A DNA stretch of 64,000 bases from Streptomyces antibioticus (GTDB lineage: Bacteria > Actinomycetota > Actinomycetes > Streptomycetales > Streptomycetaceae). Positions 9,761 through 19,685 of this stretch are shown here, piece by piece (within the stretch, counting starts at the first letter, position 1; each line of letters opens with the position of its first letter). The translations under genes and the position numbers were made by a program. Location: positions 1,306,452-1,370,451 of the forward strand of contig NZ_CM007717.1 of NCBI RefSeq assembly GCF_002019855.1, given 5' to 3'. Below the pieces are notes generated by a model. That model had not been told where the DNA came from, made no database searches, and was given only the letters and a program-made list of their open reading frames with translations.

Positions 9761-11685
9761 ACGCCGGCCCGATGAACGCCGAACTGCCCCCGGTGGCGCC
9801 CGAGGTGGTCGCCGCCGCCGTCGAGAGCCTGACCGCGCGGCTGCGCAAGAAGCTGGACGCGGCGATCGAGTCGTACGCGGCGCTGCCCGTCACCGCCGCC
9901 GACGGCGCCGTGCGGGTGCGCTGCGGGGAGGACGCCGAGGTCACCCTCACGCCGGGACCCTCCGGCGCGGTCACCGACGCCGCGCAGGCGGTGTGCGGCT
10001 GTCTGCTGGCGCCCCGGTGCCTGCACCGGGCCGCCGTGCTCGGCGCCTGCCCGGTGGCCGACGCGGAGGCGCTCACCGAACCGGCGGAGACCGGCGAACC
10101 GGCCTCGGTGGCGCCGGACACCGAGGGCGGCGCGACGGCCGACACGGCGGCCGGTACCGCCGAAGCCGAAGCCGACGGCGCCGACCCGTCCGCGTCGTCG
10201 TCCGACGCGCCCGCCCCTCCCACCCCCGCCCAGGTCACCGCCGCGGCCGGGCTGTGGGCGGCCGCCGCGGCCGTGCTCGCCGCCGGGGTGCCCGCCGCGG
10301 GCGCGGTGCCGCAGGCGGAGCTGTTGCGGGCCGCGCACACCGCCCGGCTGGCCGGGCTGCACCGCGCCGAGGCCGCGGCCCTGCGGGTCGTGCGCGGACT
10401 GCGCGGCGCCCGCGCCCGGCACGACGGCCACCGGCTCGCGGACCTGGTCGCCAATGTGCGCGAACTCCTGCTCACCACCGGCCTGTTGGCGGCGGCGGAC
10501 CCGGATCCGGCGCTGGTCGGCACCGCCCGCCGCGCCTACCGGCCGGGCGGCGGGCTGCGGGTGCACGGGGTGTGCCGGGAGCCGGTGATCGCGGCGACCG
10601 GGTACGGCGGTGTCGTCACGCATCTCGTGTCCGAGGACGGCCGCTGGTTCTCCGTGGCCGACGTCAAGCCGGGCGGCCCGGCGCGGGCGCGGGGCGCGGC
10701 CACGGCGAGCGTGGCGCTCGGTTCGGGCACCCTGGACCACGCCCAGCTCTCCCGGGGCGGGCTGCTGATCTCCGGCGCGACACTCTCGCCGGACGGCCGG
10801 CTCGGCTCGGGCAAGGGAGTGCGGGCCACTCCGGCGCCCGGTCTGTCCTGGACGTCGGGCCCGCTCGCCGCGCTCTTCGCCCGTCCGCTGTCGGAGGCCG
10901 TCGCGGCCCGGCTGGCGGGGCCCGCGGGGCGGGATCCGGAGCGGTCCGAGCAGGCGGCGCGGGAGCTGATCGGCTGTGACGTGATCCTGGTCGGCGCGGC
11001 GGGCGACCAGTTGCTGGCCCGCGAGCTGACCCCCGGCCGGCCGGACGGCGAGGGCCTGCTGGTGCGGCTGGCCCCGGCCAACGGCCATCCCGACCTCGCC
11101 CATACGGCCAACTTCCGCCGCCTGGCCTCCCGGCCGGGGCTGCGGCTGCGGGTGCTCGGCCGGCTGGACCCCGACCGGGCCGCCACGCTCCGCCCGCTCG
11201 CGGTGGGCCCGGTGCCGGACGGCGGGGCGACCCTGCGGCTGCCCCCGGAGTGGCAGGGCCACGCCGATCTGGGCTACGACCGGATCCAGGGCGCGCACGT
11301 CCCGCCGCCGGAGGAGCTGCCCGCCGTCGGCGGTGTGGGGGCCGTACCGCCGGACCCGCTGGCGCAGGCTCCGCTGTGGCGGCTGCGGCGGCTGGTCGAG
11401 GTCGCCGTGTCCGGCGGCCGCCGGGCCGTCGCCGAACCGGCGCGCGACGGCGGCCGGGGCGACGGCGGGGCGGCGCTGCGGCGCACCGGTTTCCGGACGG
11501 CGGCGGACCTGTCGGCCGCGCTCTCGGCGGAGGCGGACCGCCGCGGCCGGGACGTGTTCGGCCGTACCGCCGAGGCCGACCCGGACCGGTACGCCCGGGC
11601 GTGGCTGGCCGCGGCCGTCTATCTGACGGGCACGGAACGGGCGTTGGTGCAGGCCACCTGGGAGCGGGAGGAGGCACACGCGTAG
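9757..11685 (+). CDS. SWIM zinc-finger domain protein
   Basis: 642 residues from ATG 9757, which overlaps the upstream stop; a second in-frame ATG at 9772 is possible. The SWIM motif CxCx5CxH is intact, with Cys80, Cys82, Cys88 and His90. A low-complexity acidic Ala/Pro/Thr linker spans about residues 105-160. The rest shows no catalytic motif that I recognise. SWIM fingers bind DNA or proteins, and a SWIM protein is the usual last member of MoxR-VWA operons (E. coli YehQ is the model). The operon context is the strongest evidence for a shared complex. Direct function is unknown. Confidence 0.9.
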   Translation: MNAGPMNAELPPVAPEVVAAAVESLTARLRKKLDAAIESYAALPVTAADGAVRVRCGEDAEVTLTPGPSGAVTDAAQAVCGCLLAPRCLHRAAVLGACPVADAEALTEPAETGEPASVAPDTEGGATADTAAGTAEAEADGADPSASSSDAPAPPTPAQVTAAAGLWAAAAAVLAAGVPAAGAVPQAELLRAAHTARLAGLHRAEAAALRVVRGLRGARARHDGHRLADLVANVRELLLTTGLLAAADPDPALVGTARRAYRPGGGLRVHGVCREPVIAATGYGGVVTHLVSEDGRWFSVADVKPGGPARARGAATASVALGSGTLDHAQLSRGGLLISGATLSPDGRLGSGKGVRATPAPGLSWTSGPLAALFARPLSEAVAARLAGPAGRDPERSEQAARELIGCDVILVGAAGDQLLARELTPGRPDGEGLLVRLAPANGHPDLAHTANFRRLASRPGLRLRVLGRLDPDRAATLRPLAVGPVPDGGATLRLPPEWQGHADLGYDRIQGAHVPPPEELPAVGGVGAVPPDPLAQAPLWRLRRLVEVAVSGGRRAVAEPARDGGRGDGGAALRRTGFRTAADLSAALSAEADRRGRDVFGRTAEADPDRYARAWLAAAVYLTGTERALVQATWEREEAHA

Positions 11686-11818
11686 CCGGGGACCCTCGTA
11701 CGTCTGAGGTTCACGGACGTGGCGGTGAGGCCGTGTACTGCTCATGACCGGTGACCCGGCGAACCCGCCGGGACCGGTGGTGCGGGCCGGGTCCATGAGG
11801 ATCGGGGGATCCTGGGCC

Positions 11819-12985
11819 ATGTACCCAACAGTCAGAGGCGGTTTCGTCCGGGGCGGCCTCGCGGCCGTCGTCCTGCGGTGGTGTCTGCTGGCCGCCGTCC
11901 TGGCCGGGGCGGCGGCGGCCCCCGCCCGCGCGGCCGGACCGCCGTCCGCCGAAGCGCGGGCGGCGCGGGCCGCCGCCGATGTCGTGGTCCCGCCGGGGGT
12001 GACCGCGGGGGTGGCGGTCTTCGACCGGCAGACCGGGACCTTCACCGAACAGCTCAACCCGCGGGCCCAGTTCCGGTCCGCGTCGGTGGTGAAGCTGCTC
12101 ATCGCGCTCGACCATGTGTGGAACCGCGGCCCCGACCACACCCTGCCCGCCGCCGACCGGGCCCGTTTCGACCGCATGCTGCGCTCCAGCGACGACGACG
12201 CCGCATCCGCCTACTGGCGGGAGAACGGCGGCGCCGCGATCGTGACCCGGATGGCCGCGCGGCTCGGCCTCGCCGACACCGCGCCGCCGCCCGCCGGACA
12301 GTCCGGAACATGGGGCTACACGGCGCTGTCGGCGGCCGACACCGTGCGGATCTACCGCTATCTGCTGGACACCGCGCCCGCGCCGGTGCGCACGCTGGTC
12401 ATGGGGGCGCTGCGGCAGTCCACGCGGTGCGGTACGGACGGGTTCGACCAGCGCTTCGGCATCCCGGCCTCCTTCGAGCGGCCGTGGGCGGTGAAGCAGG
12501 GCTGGTCGGGCTTCGGCGCGAGCGGCACCTGCGCGGACACGGTGGCCGCCGGTGCGGCCGCCGACGTGGACGTGACGCGGCGGGCGCTGCACACCACCGG
12601 GACGGTGGGCGCCGGTGACCGGTCGATCGTCGCCGTGTACACGCTCCAGCCGACGAGCACGTCCTTCGGCGCCGCCTACACCAGCGTCAACCGGCTGGTC
12701 CGGTCGCTGGACGTGCCCGGGGGCGTGCGGCCGGAGGGCACCTGGTTCGGCACCTGGGGGACGGACGTGCGGGTGCGGGCGGAGGCGAACACCTCGTCGG
12801 CCACGCTCACCCGGCTCCCGGCCGGGGTGGAGGTGCTGGTCCGCTGCCAGAAGCGGGGCGAGAGGGTGGCGGTGCCGCCGTACGAGAACGACTGGTGGGC
12901 CGAACTCCCGCTGTACGGCGGCTATACGACCAACATCTACTTCAGTTCGCCGGAGAACGAGCTGCCGGGCGTCCGGCTCTGCTGA
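11819..12985 (+). CDS. Secreted serine hydrolase, class A beta-lactamase-like, with C-terminal SH3-like region
   Basis: 388 residues from ATG 11819; in-frame ATGs at 11744 and 11795 would lengthen it. The chosen start gives a normal Sec signal: an arginine-containing n-region, a hydrophobic core around residues 21-34 and an Ala-x-Ala site near 37-39. The SxxK nucleophile motif is Ser88-Val-Val-Lys91, followed by an SDDDAAS element at about the SDN position. The C-terminal 80 residues, with several Cys and aromatic residues, resemble an SH3-type domain. Likely roles are cell-wall peptide binding or hydrolysis rather than proven beta-lactam resistance, because the usual KTG box is not clear. 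It is convergent with the next gene. Confidence 0.85.
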   Translation: MYPTVRGGFVRGGLAAVVLRWCLLAAVLAGAAAAPARAAGPPSAEARAARAAADVVVPPGVTAGVAVFDRQTGTFTEQLNPRAQFRSASVVKLLIALDHVWNRGPDHTLPAADRARFDRMLRSSDDDAASAYWRENGGAAIVTRMAARLGLADTAPPPAGQSGTWGYTALSAADTVRIYRYLLDTAPAPVRTLVMGALRQSTRCGTDGFDQRFGIPASFERPWAVKQGWSGFGASGTCADTVAAGAAADVDVTRRALHTTGTVGAGDRSIVAVYTLQPTSTSFGAAYTSVNRLVRSLDVPGGVRPEGTWFGTWGTDVRVRAEANTSSATLTRLPAGVEVLVRCQKRGERVAVPPYENDWWAELPLYGGYTTNIYFSSPENELPGVRLC

Positions 12986-13011
12986 CGCCTCCGGCTCCGC
13001 CGCGCCCGTGG

Positions 13012-13671
13012 TTACCGGTCGCCGCCCGCTTTCTCCCCGACCGTCACGTACACCCAGCCGCCGTAGCGGGTCAGCGTGCGATGGCGGGCGGCGGCCTCCT
13101 CGACCGGCTCCCACGGGTGCCGCTGGACCATGCTGGTGTCGCCGCCGAACGGGGCGATCATCGGGCCGAGCGCGGGGATCAGCCGGTCCGGCCACCAGCG
13201 CGGCAGCCGGTAGTCCAGCACCACCCAGCGGCCGCCGGGGCTCAGCGCCTCGTAACCCCGCTCGACGATCTTGGCGTACTCGCCGATCAGGGTCAGCGAG
13301 AAGCAGGCGATGATCCCGCGGACGTCCTCCGGGTACTGGTACGTCGTCAGGTCGGCCTGCACCAGCTCGACCTGGGAGAGTCCGGCCCGCCGTACCCGGT
13401 CCTCGGCCTGTTCGAGCATGGCGTCGGTGAGGTCCACGCCGATCACCCGGCCGGTCGGTCCCACCGCCTCGGCGAGCAGCGGCAGGTTGTGGCCGGTACC
13501 GCAGCCGGCGTCGACGACGGTGTCGCCGGGGCGCAGGGCGAGCTGCTCCAGCGCCAGATGCTTGTAGGCCATGGTGCGCTGGCCGATGAGGTAGAGGCGA
13601 TTGGACGTGAGGTCGTACCGCTTGGCCCGCTTGCGGTAGACCTCCACCATGCGCTGGGACTCGGTCGTCAT
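13012..13671 (-). CDS. SAM-dependent class I methyltransferase
   Basis: 219 residues. Motif I (VVDAGCGTGHN) lies at residues 52-62 with the following acidic residue in GVDL. The C-terminal half contains a Trp-rich stretch (DYRLPRWW) that recalls lipid- or phosphatidylethanolamine-type and UbiE-like methyltransferases. ATG 13671 overlaps the stop of the upstream FAD oxidoreductase gene (ATGA). It is the last gene of the 12-gene isoprenoid operon, so it probably methylates a pathway intermediate on O, N or C. The substrate cannot be told from sequence. Confidence 0.88.
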   Translation of the reverse strand: MTTESQRMVEVYRKRAKRYDLTSNRLYLIGQRTMAYKHLALEQLALRPGDTVVDAGCGTGHNLPLLAEAVGPTGRVIGVDLTDAMLEQAEDRVRRAGLSQVELVQADLTTYQYPEDVRGIIACFSLTLIGEYAKIVERGYEALSPGGRWVVLDYRLPRWWPDRLIPALGPMIAPFGGDTSMVQRHPWEPVEEAAARHRTLTRYGGWVYVTVGEKAGGDR

Positions 13672-15131
13672 GGGCGTTCCTCGGGGAGGCGGGCCCCCGC
13701 GGCCGGGCCGGGGGACGGGGCGGTCGGGGGCGAGGCGGAGGCGGGTGTGGCGGTCCGGGGGCCGCGCAGTACCGAGGCCAGCACCCGGGGCCGCAGCACG
13801 ACCTGGGGCGGGGCCAGCAGATGCGTCATGTCGAACAGGGCGGTGGCCACGGTCCGGTCGGTGGTCGCCACCTTCAGGAGCCGGTCGGTGTAGCGCTTGC
13901 CGAGCCGGGCGGCGAGCGGCAGCGGGCCGTCGGCGGCGCCCGGGTACGCCAGGTCGGCGTTGCCCGAGAGCATCCAGGCGGCGTCGACACAGCGGGCGAT
14001 GCCCTTGCGGAGCGGTCCGGTGAGGCCGGCCGGGATCCGTCCGGTGCCTCGGGTGCCCGCTCGCTCCAGGGCGCGGCGCAGCACGAGGGCGCTCATCCCG
14101 GCGACGGAGATGCCCTGTCCGTAGGCGGGGTTGAAGGCGCCGACGGCGTCGCCGAGGACGAGGAACCGGTCGGGCCAGCGCGTCAGCCGCTCGTAGTGGC
14201 GCCGGCGGTTCTCGGTGCGGCCCGAGCCGTAGACCTCGCCGAGGGGTTTGGCGTCGCGGATCGCGTCGTAGAGGACCGTGCTGCGCAGGCGTTTGGCGAA
14301 GTCGACGAAGCCGGCGTGGTCGAGGGGCGGGCGTTCGCCGCCGAGGCCGGCCACGGAGACCATCCAGCGGTCGTTCTCGATGGGGTTGAGGATGCCGGAG
14401 CGCGGTTCCTCGGGGGTGGACTGGAGCAGGACGCACTTCCAGTCGGCGGTGTGTCCGGGCGGGGGTTCGAAGACGCAGGTGGCGTAGGCGCAGCCGGCGT
14501 CGACGACGGTCTCCTCGGGGGCCTGGTGGCCGAGGTTCTGGAGCCAGGCGGGGGCGCGGGAGCCGCGTCCGGTGGCGTCCACGACGAGGTCGGCCTCGTG
14601 TTCGTAGGGCTCGCCCCAGCCCGTGCGGGCTGAGGAGTCGCGGTCGCGCAGCAGGACGCCGCGGACCGAGTCGCCGTGTCCCGCGACGAGTCCGACGGCC
14701 TCGGTCTCCTCGCGGAACTCCACGGCGGGCAGCTCCCGCAGCCGTCGGCGGACGGCCCAGTCGAGCAGGTCGCGGGAGCCGGACAGAACGGTGTGGCGGC
14801 TGTCGAAGCGGTCCACCCAGCCGCCCGCCACCAGGAGCAGCATGTCCTGCGGCATCCGGACCTCGACCATGCCGAGGTCGCGCAGGTCGTCGAGCAGGCC
14901 GGGCAGGAGCAGTTCGAGGGAGCGCTGTCCGGCGCCGAGCAGGTTGTGGGTGTGGCGGGCCTGGGGCACGCCGCGCCGCCAGCGCGGTGCGTCGGGGTAG
15001 CGGTCGCGCTCGACAAGCGTGACGCGGTCGACGTGCGGGGCGAGCGCGGCGGCCGCGCAGAGCCCGGCGAGGCTGCCGCCGAGCACCACGGCGTGGCTGC
15101 CGCCGGGCGGGCGGGCACCGGGGTCGGTCAT
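13668..15131 (-). CDS. FAD-dependent oxidoreductase, geranylgeranyl-reductase/polyprenyl-phenol-hydroxylase type
   Basis: 487 residues from ATG 15131, chosen because a strong GGAAGGGG ribosome site lies 6-7 nt upstream; an alternative ATG at 15155 overlaps the previous gene. The dinucleotide-binding GGSLAG is at 18-23, DATGRGS at 185-191, and the second flavin motif GDAVGAFNPAYGQG at 327-340. These place it in the group-A flavin monooxygenase / geranylgeranyl reductase superfamily. In a gene set that makes prenyl diphosphates, the plausible reactions are epoxidation or hydroxylation of an isoprenoid tail or ring, or reduction of its double bonds. A Pro/Ala-rich tail of about 30 residues is probably disordered. 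Confidence 0.88.
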   Translation of the reverse strand: MTDPGARPPGGSHAVVLGGSLAGLCAAAALAPHVDRVTLVERDRYPDAPRWRRGVPQARHTHNLLGAGQRSLELLLPGLLDDLRDLGMVEVRMPQDMLLLVAGGWVDRFDSRHTVLSGSRDLLDWAVRRRLRELPAVEFREETEAVGLVAGHGDSVRGVLLRDRDSSARTGWGEPYEHEADLVVDATGRGSRAPAWLQNLGHQAPEETVVDAGCAYATCVFEPPPGHTADWKCVLLQSTPEEPRSGILNPIENDRWMVSVAGLGGERPPLDHAGFVDFAKRLRSTVLYDAIRDAKPLGEVYGSGRTENRRRHYERLTRWPDRFLVLGDAVGAFNPAYGQGISVAGMSALVLRRALERAGTRGTGRIPAGLTGPLRKGIARCVDAAWMLSGNADLAYPGAADGPLPLAARLGKRYTDRLLKVATTDRTVATALFDMTHLLAPPQVVLRPRVLASVLRGPRTATPASASPPTAPSPGPAAGARLPEERP

Positions 15132-15147
15132 GTCCTGCCCCTTCCTG

Positions 15148-16089
15148 TCACTCATGGGCGGCGGCCGGGCCCCGGCGGGCCAGCCACTCGTGGGCGGCCG
15201 CGTACCAGCTCGGGGCGGTGCGGTGGACGTTGAGGGAGTGGGCGGCGTCGGGGACGACGTACGCCTCCAGGTCGGTGGTGCCGGTGTAGAACTTGCGCTC
15301 GTGGGAGACGACGGACGCGGCGTCCTCGGTGGAGACCTCGCCGCCGCCGAAGAGCCGGTCCTCCCGGCCGACCACGAGCAGCACCGGCGCCCGTACCCCG
15401 GCGGCCGCCTCCGGCCGGTAGATGGCGTCGAGGGTGAAGCCCTCCCCCGCGGTGACGGTGGACTTGGTGTCCTCGTGCCAGGCGGACACGCCGGGGTCGA
15501 CGCCGGGCGGGTGCTCGTAGAGGGCGGCGCGGCGGCCGGGCAGGGTGGTGAGGTAGTTCTCCGGCGGGCCGGTGGGGGCGAGGAGCGGGTCGGCGGCGGC
15601 CGGGTACAGCGCCGGGACCGCCTCCGGGTACAGCGGTCCGACGGCGTGCAGCAGGCCGGTGACGACGAGGGCGTCCAGGTCCTGGTGGCGGGCGGCCTCG
15701 ATCAGGGCGATGCCGGAGCCGAGGGAGTGGCCGACGGCGACGACATGGCGGAAGGCGGGGATGCCGGGTGCGCCCTCGCGCAGGGCGGTGACGACCTGGT
15801 GCACGGCGTCGACGTTGCTGTCCACGGTGACCTGGTCGGCGGGCGGGTGCTCGCTGTCGCCGGTGCCCGGGCGGTCGAGGGCGAGCACGGCGTAGCCCTC
15901 GCCGACGGCGTGCCGGGTGTAGTCGAGGGCGCCGGGCGCGGTCCAGTAGCGGCGGTCGTAGGTGAGCCCCGGCAGCAGGAGCTGCACCGTGTCGGGCGGG
16001 TCACCGGCCGGGAGGAAGAGTTCCGCGCCGAGCCGCCAGGTGGTGCCGGGGGCGTGCGCGGGGGTGACGTCGAAGCTGACGGTGCTCAT
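15148..16089 (-). CDS. Alpha/beta hydrolase
   Basis: 313 residues. The nucleophile elbow GHSLG lies at residues 120-124 (Ser122), with the usual HG-like oxyanion region replaced by LPGLTYD near 39-45 and an acidic/His pair towards the C-terminus (PDAAHSL). The fold is that of esterases, lipases and haloperoxidase-like hydrolases. It sits in the isoprenoid operon, 52 nt after ispG and 16 nt before the FAD oxidoreductase gene. It may open a ring or epoxide, or hydrolyse an ester late in the pathway. That role is inferred from position. Confidence 0.88.
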   Translation of the reverse strand: MSTVSFDVTPAHAPGTTWRLGAELFLPAGDPPDTVQLLLPGLTYDRRYWTAPGALDYTRHAVGEGYAVLALDRPGTGDSEHPPADQVTVDSNVDAVHQVVTALREGAPGIPAFRHVVAVGHSLGSGIALIEAARHQDLDALVVTGLLHAVGPLYPEAVPALYPAAADPLLAPTGPPENYLTTLPGRRAALYEHPPGVDPGVSAWHEDTKSTVTAGEGFTLDAIYRPEAAAGVRAPVLLVVGREDRLFGGGEVSTEDAASVVSHERKFYTGTTDLEAYVVPDAAHSLNVHRTAPSWYAAAHEWLARRGPAAAHE

Positions 16090-16141
16090 ACGGAGTGCGC
16101 CCTTCTGCTGTGCTGGGTCGGCTGCCGGGGTGGGGTGGGGG

Positions 16142-17299
16142 TCAGAGGACGGTGACGTCCGGTTCCCCCGAGGGGACGCCGTCGGCCCGCATCCGCTCGG
16201 CGATCTTCAGGGCCTCCTCGACCAGGGTCTCGACGATCTTGGATTCGGGGACGGTCTTGACGACCTCGCCCTTGACGAAGATCTGGCCCTTGCCGTTGCC
16301 GGAGGCGACGCCGAGGTCGGCCTCGCGGGCCTCGCCGGGGCCGTTGACGACACAGCCCATGACGGCGACGCGCAACGGGACCTCCAGGCCGTCGAGCCCG
16401 GCGAGGACCCGGTCGGCGAGTGAGTAGACGTCGACCTGGGCGCGGCCGCAGGAGGGGCAGGAGACGATTTCCAGGCGGCGCTGGCGGAGGTTGAGGGATT
16501 CCAGGATCTGGATGCCGACCTTGACCTCCTCGGCGGGCGGCGCGCTCAGCGAGACCCGGATGGTGTCGCCGATGCCCTCGGAGAGCAGCGCGCCGAAGGC
16601 GACGGCGGACTTGATGGTGCCCTGGAAGGCGGGCCCGGCCTCGGTGACGCCGAGGTGGAGGGGGTAGTCGCACCGGGCGGCAAGCTGGCGGTAGGCGTCG
16701 ACCATGACGACGGGGTCGTTGTGCTTGACGGAGATCTTGATGTCGCGGAAGCCGTGCTCCTCGAACAGCGAGCACTCCCACAGGGCGGATTCCACCAGCG
16801 CCTCGGGGGTGGCCTTGCCGTACTTCTTCAGCAGCCGCTGGTCGAGGGAGCCGGCGTTGACGCCGATCCGGATGGGGATGCCCGCGTCGGCGGCGGCCTT
16901 GGCGATCTCCTTGACCTTGTCGTCGAAGCGTTTGATGTTGCCGGGGTTGACGCGGACGGCGGCGCAGCCGGCGTCGATCGCGGCGAAGACGTACTTGGGC
17001 TGGAAGTGGATGTCGGCGATCACCGGGATCTTCGACTTGCGGGCGATCGCCGGGAGGGCCTCGGCGTCGTCCTGGGAGGGGCAGGCGACCCGGACGATCT
17101 GGCAGCCGGAGGCGGTGAGTTCGGCGATCTGCTGGAGGGTGGCGTCCACGTCGGCGGTGAGGGTGGTGGTCATGGACTGCACGGAGACCGGGGCGTCGCC
17201 GCCGACCGCGACGGAGCCGACCTGGATCTGCCGTGACGGGCGGCGGGGGGCGAGCCGGGCGGGCACGGCGGGCATGCCGAGCGCGACGGAGGTGGTCAT
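16142..17299 (-). CDS. ispG: 4-hydroxy-3-methylbut-2-en-1-yl diphosphate synthase (GcpE)
   Basis: 385 residues, the normal bacterial length. The enzyme converts MEcPP to HMBPP in the MEP pathway. The three iron-sulfur ligands are visible in CPSCG (Cys281, Cys284) and GCVVNGPGE (Cys316), followed by the conserved Glu of the GPGE loop. The N-terminal TIM barrel begins with the [13 protein letters not shown] signature. ATG 17299 overlaps the dxs stop. Streptomyces genomes normally hold a housekeeping ispG elsewhere, so this is probably a second, cluster-dedicated copy that raises isoprenoid precursor supply together with dxs and ispH nearby. Confidence 0.97.
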   Translation of the reverse strand: MTTSVALGMPAVPARLAPRRPSRQIQVGSVAVGGDAPVSVQSMTTTLTADVDATLQQIAELTASGCQIVRVACPSQDDAEALPAIARKSKIPVIADIHFQPKYVFAAIDAGCAAVRVNPGNIKRFDDKVKEIAKAAADAGIPIRIGVNAGSLDQRLLKKYGKATPEALVESALWECSLFEEHGFRDIKISVKHNDPVVMVDAYRQLAARCDYPLHLGVTEAGPAFQGTIKSAVAFGALLSEGIGDTIRVSLSAPPAEEVKVGIQILESLNLRQRRLEIVSCPSCGRAQVDVYSLADRVLAGLDGLEVPLRVAVMGCVVNGPGEAREADLGVASGNGKGQIFVKGEVVKTVPESKIVETLVEEALKIAERMRADGVPSGEPDVTVL

Positions 17300-19236
17300 C
17301 ACACCGCTCCCTTCAGTGGCGGGTGTCCGGCGGCGTCGGTGACCGCGCGGCGGACCTGTTCGGCGATGCGCGCGCCCGACAGGCCGCACTCGTCGAGGAG
17401 TTCGGCGCGCGGGGCGTGCTCCAGGAAGCCGGTGGGCACACCGAGGGTGCGCAGTTCGCGCGGGGTGGTGCGGGCGTCGCGCAGGGCGGCCGCGAGGGTC
17501 TCGCCGACGCCGCCGGTGCGCAGGCCGTCCTCGGCGGTGACCACGACGTCGAACCGGCCGGCGAGTTCCACCAGCGCCCGGGGTACGGGTTTCACCCAGC
17601 CGGGGTCGACCACCGTGCAGCCGATGCCCAGTTCGGCGAGGTCCTGGGCGGCCGCCAGGCAGGCGCCGGCGAGCGCGCCGACGGCGACGAGCAGGGCGTC
17701 CTCGCCGGTACGGGCCAGCACGTCGACGGAGGTGGTTCCCTCCGGCCCCGTGATCCGGTCGAGCGCGGGCAGGTCGGCCGGCAGTGTGCCCTTGGGGTAG
17801 CGCAGCAGGGTCGGGGCGTCCTCGGTGCCGAGCGCCTCGTCGAGTTGACGGCGCAGGGTGGTCCGGTCGCGAGGAGCGGCGATCCGCAGGCCGGGCACGG
17901 CCTGGAGGGCGGCGAGGTCCCAGACGCCGTTGTGGGACGCCCCGTCGTCGCCGGTGATCCCGGCCCGGTCGAGGACGAAGGTGACCGGCAGCCGGTGCAG
18001 GGCGACGTCCATGATGACCTGGTCGAACGCCCGGTTGAGGAAGGTCGCGTAGACGCACACCACCGGGTGCAGTCCGCCCATGGCCATGCCGGCGGCGCAG
18101 GTCACCGCGTGCTGTTCGGCGATGCCGACGTCCACCACCCGGGCGGGCAGGGCGCGTTGCAGGGGCAGCAGACCGGCGGGCTCCAGCATCGCGGCGGTCA
18201 GGGCGACGACGTCGGGGCGCCGCTCCGCCTGGGCGAGGAGTTCCTCACCGAAGGCCGCCGTCCAGGTGGGTCCGGAGGATCCCGCGGGCCGGCCGGGGAC
18301 GGGGGCGGCGCGTACGGCGTGGAAGCGGTCCCGGGTGTCCTCCTCGGCGGGCGCGTAGCCGCGGCCCTTCTCGGTGATGCAGTGCACCACCACCGAGCCG
18401 CCGAAGGCGCGGGCCCGGCGCAGGGCCGCCTCGACGGCCTCGCGGTCGTGGCCGTCGACGGGCCCGAGGTACTTCAGGCCGAGGTCCTCGTAGAGCGCCT
18501 GCGGGGTGAGGAAGTCCTTGAGGCCCTTCTTCGCACCGTGCAGGGCCCGGTAGACGGTGCCGCCGACGGCGGGCACGCCCTGGAGGGTGTACTTGGCGCG
18601 CTCCAGGAACTCCTCGTAGCCGCGCGACGTGCGCAGCGCCGCGAGGTGCTGGGCGAGACCGCCGACCGTGGGGGCGTAGGAGCGGGCGTTGTCGTTGATG
18701 ACGACGACCAGCGGACGGCCGGGCGCGGCGGCGATGTTGTTGACGGCCTCCCAGGACATGCCGCCGGTGAGCGCGCCGTCGCCGATGACGGCGACGACAT
18801 GGCCCGGGTCACCCCGGGTCTGGCGGGCGTGGGCGAGGCCGTCGGCGTAGGACAGGGCCGTGGAGGCGTGCGAGTTCTCCACCAGGTCGTGTTCGGACTC
18901 GGCGCGGCTCGGGTAGCCGGACATGCCGCCGCGGGTGCGCAGGGTGGCGAAGTCGGCGGCCCGGCCGGTGAGGAGCTTGTGCACGTACGCCTGGTGGCCG
19001 GTGTCCCAGACCAGGCTGTCACGGGGCGAGTCGAAGACGCGGTGCAGGGCGATGGTCAGCTCCACGACGCCCAGGTTGGGGCCGAGGTGGCCGCCGTTGC
19101 GGGTGACGCGTTCGATGAGCAGGGCCCTGATCTCGTCGGCGAGCCGGTCGAGGTCGAGGGGGTCGAGGCCGCGCAGGTCGGCCGGGGACTTGACGCGTTC
19201 CAGCAGTTCCAAGGTCGGCTCCTCGTTCCCGTCCAC
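17299..19236 (-). CDS. dxs: 1-deoxy-D-xylulose-5-phosphate synthase
   Basis: 645 residues from GTG 19236, preceded by GAGGAG with a 6-nt spacer. DXS condenses pyruvate with glyceraldehyde 3-phosphate, the entry step of the MEP pathway. Visible signatures are GGHLGPNLG at 48-56, the thiamine-diphosphate motif GDG...NN at about 152-167 with [11 protein letters not shown] inside it, and the [11 protein letters not shown] block of the pyrimidine-binding domain. The C-terminal transketolase domain is complete. It is coupled to ispG by an ATGA overlap and starts 2 nt after the upstream small gene. As the flux-setting MEP enzyme, a dedicated copy is a strong sign of a terpenoid or meroterpenoid cluster. 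Confidence 0.97.
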   Translation of the reverse strand: MDGNEEPTLELLERVKSPADLRGLDPLDLDRLADEIRALLIERVTRNGGHLGPNLGVVELTIALHRVFDSPRDSLVWDTGHQAYVHKLLTGRAADFATLRTRGGMSGYPSRAESEHDLVENSHASTALSYADGLAHARQTRGDPGHVVAVIGDGALTGGMSWEAVNNIAAAPGRPLVVVINDNARSYAPTVGGLAQHLAALRTSRGYEEFLERAKYTLQGVPAVGGTVYRALHGAKKGLKDFLTPQALYEDLGLKYLGPVDGHDREAVEAALRRARAFGGSVVVHCITEKGRGYAPAEEDTRDRFHAVRAAPVPGRPAGSSGPTWTAAFGEELLAQAERRPDVVALTAAMLEPAGLLPLQRALPARVVDVGIAEQHAVTCAAGMAMGGLHPVVCVYATFLNRAFDQVIMDVALHRLPVTFVLDRAGITGDDGASHNGVWDLAALQAVPGLRIAAPRDRTTLRRQLDEALGTEDAPTLLRYPKGTLPADLPALDRITGPEGTTSVDVLARTGEDALLVAVGALAGACLAAAQDLAELGIGCTVVDPGWVKPVPRALVELAGRFDVVVTAEDGLRTGGVGETLAAALRDARTTPRELRTLGVPTGFLEHAPRAELLDECGLSGARIAEQVRRAVTDAAGHPPLKGAV

Positions 19237-19254
19237 GGTCAGCTCCTCGTTCCC
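19218..19254. repeat. Duplicated 13-bp ribosome-binding segment at the dxs start
   Basis: Minus-strand sequence GGGAACGAGGAGC occurs twice, at 19254-19242 and 19230-19218, with a 24-nt period. The upstream copy supplies the GAGGAG ribosome site for the dxs GTG at 19236. The downstream copy lies inside the first codons and keeps the frame (8 codons). It looks like a small in-frame duplication. Confidence 0.6.
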
Positions 19255-19685
19255 ACGGGCCGCTGCCCGCGCACCCCGGCCGTGACCTGCCGGAAGGACA
19301 CCGGGGTCTCGGGGCGCAGGCCCAGGTCGGGGCCCGTGACCAGGGCGTCCACGGCGATCAGCACGTTGTAGTGGTTGGGGAAGTGGCAGGCGTCGAAGCC
19401 GAGCACGGTGCCGACGAGCCTCCCGTCCACCCACACCTCGTCGCCCCGGTCGAGGACCCCGGCGCCCTGGATCTCGGCGAAGCCGAGGAAGCCGACCCGG
19501 TCGATGCGGGCGCCGGGCGGGCTGTCGGCCTGGTCGGTGGTGACGAGTTCGTGCACCTCGCCGACGCGGACGCAGCGGCTGGTGAACTCCTCCAGGCGCA
19601 TGCCGCGGTCCTCGCGGCGGTGGGTCAGGACCTTGACGACGGTGGCGTGCACGGCGCGTTTGGCACCGTCCTCGCGGGGGTTCAC
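19239..19685 (-). CDS. Small conserved protein of unknown function (possibly DUF6917)
   Basis: 148 residues from GTG 19685, which overlaps the stop of the Gfo/Idh gene by 4 nt and follows a strong AAGGAG site. The sequence has a beta-rich core with a conserved-looking [14 protein letters not shown] stretch near residues 98-111 that suggests metal or ligand contacts (Cys, His, His). I recall similar proteins as DUF6917, but I am not certain. It has no signal peptide or membrane segment. Lying inside the isoprenoid/sugar operon just before dxs, it is probably a pathway enzyme or accessory binding protein. No function should be assumed. Confidence 0.8.
   Translation of the reverse strand: MNPREDGAKRAVHATVVKVLTHRREDRGMRLEEFTSRCVRVGEVHELVTTDQADSPPGARIDRVGFLGFAEIQGAGVLDRGDEVWVDGRLVGTVLGFDACHFPNHYNVLIAVDALVTGPDLGLRPETPVSFRQVTAGVRGQRPVGTRS

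Noticed and set aside
4677..12177. Long antisense reading frames (for example 4677-6032, 6047-7900, 9646-12177 on the minus strand)
   Set aside because: They are by-products of very high GC at third codon positions of the plus-strand genes; their composition is Arg/Gly/Pro biased and they show no domains.
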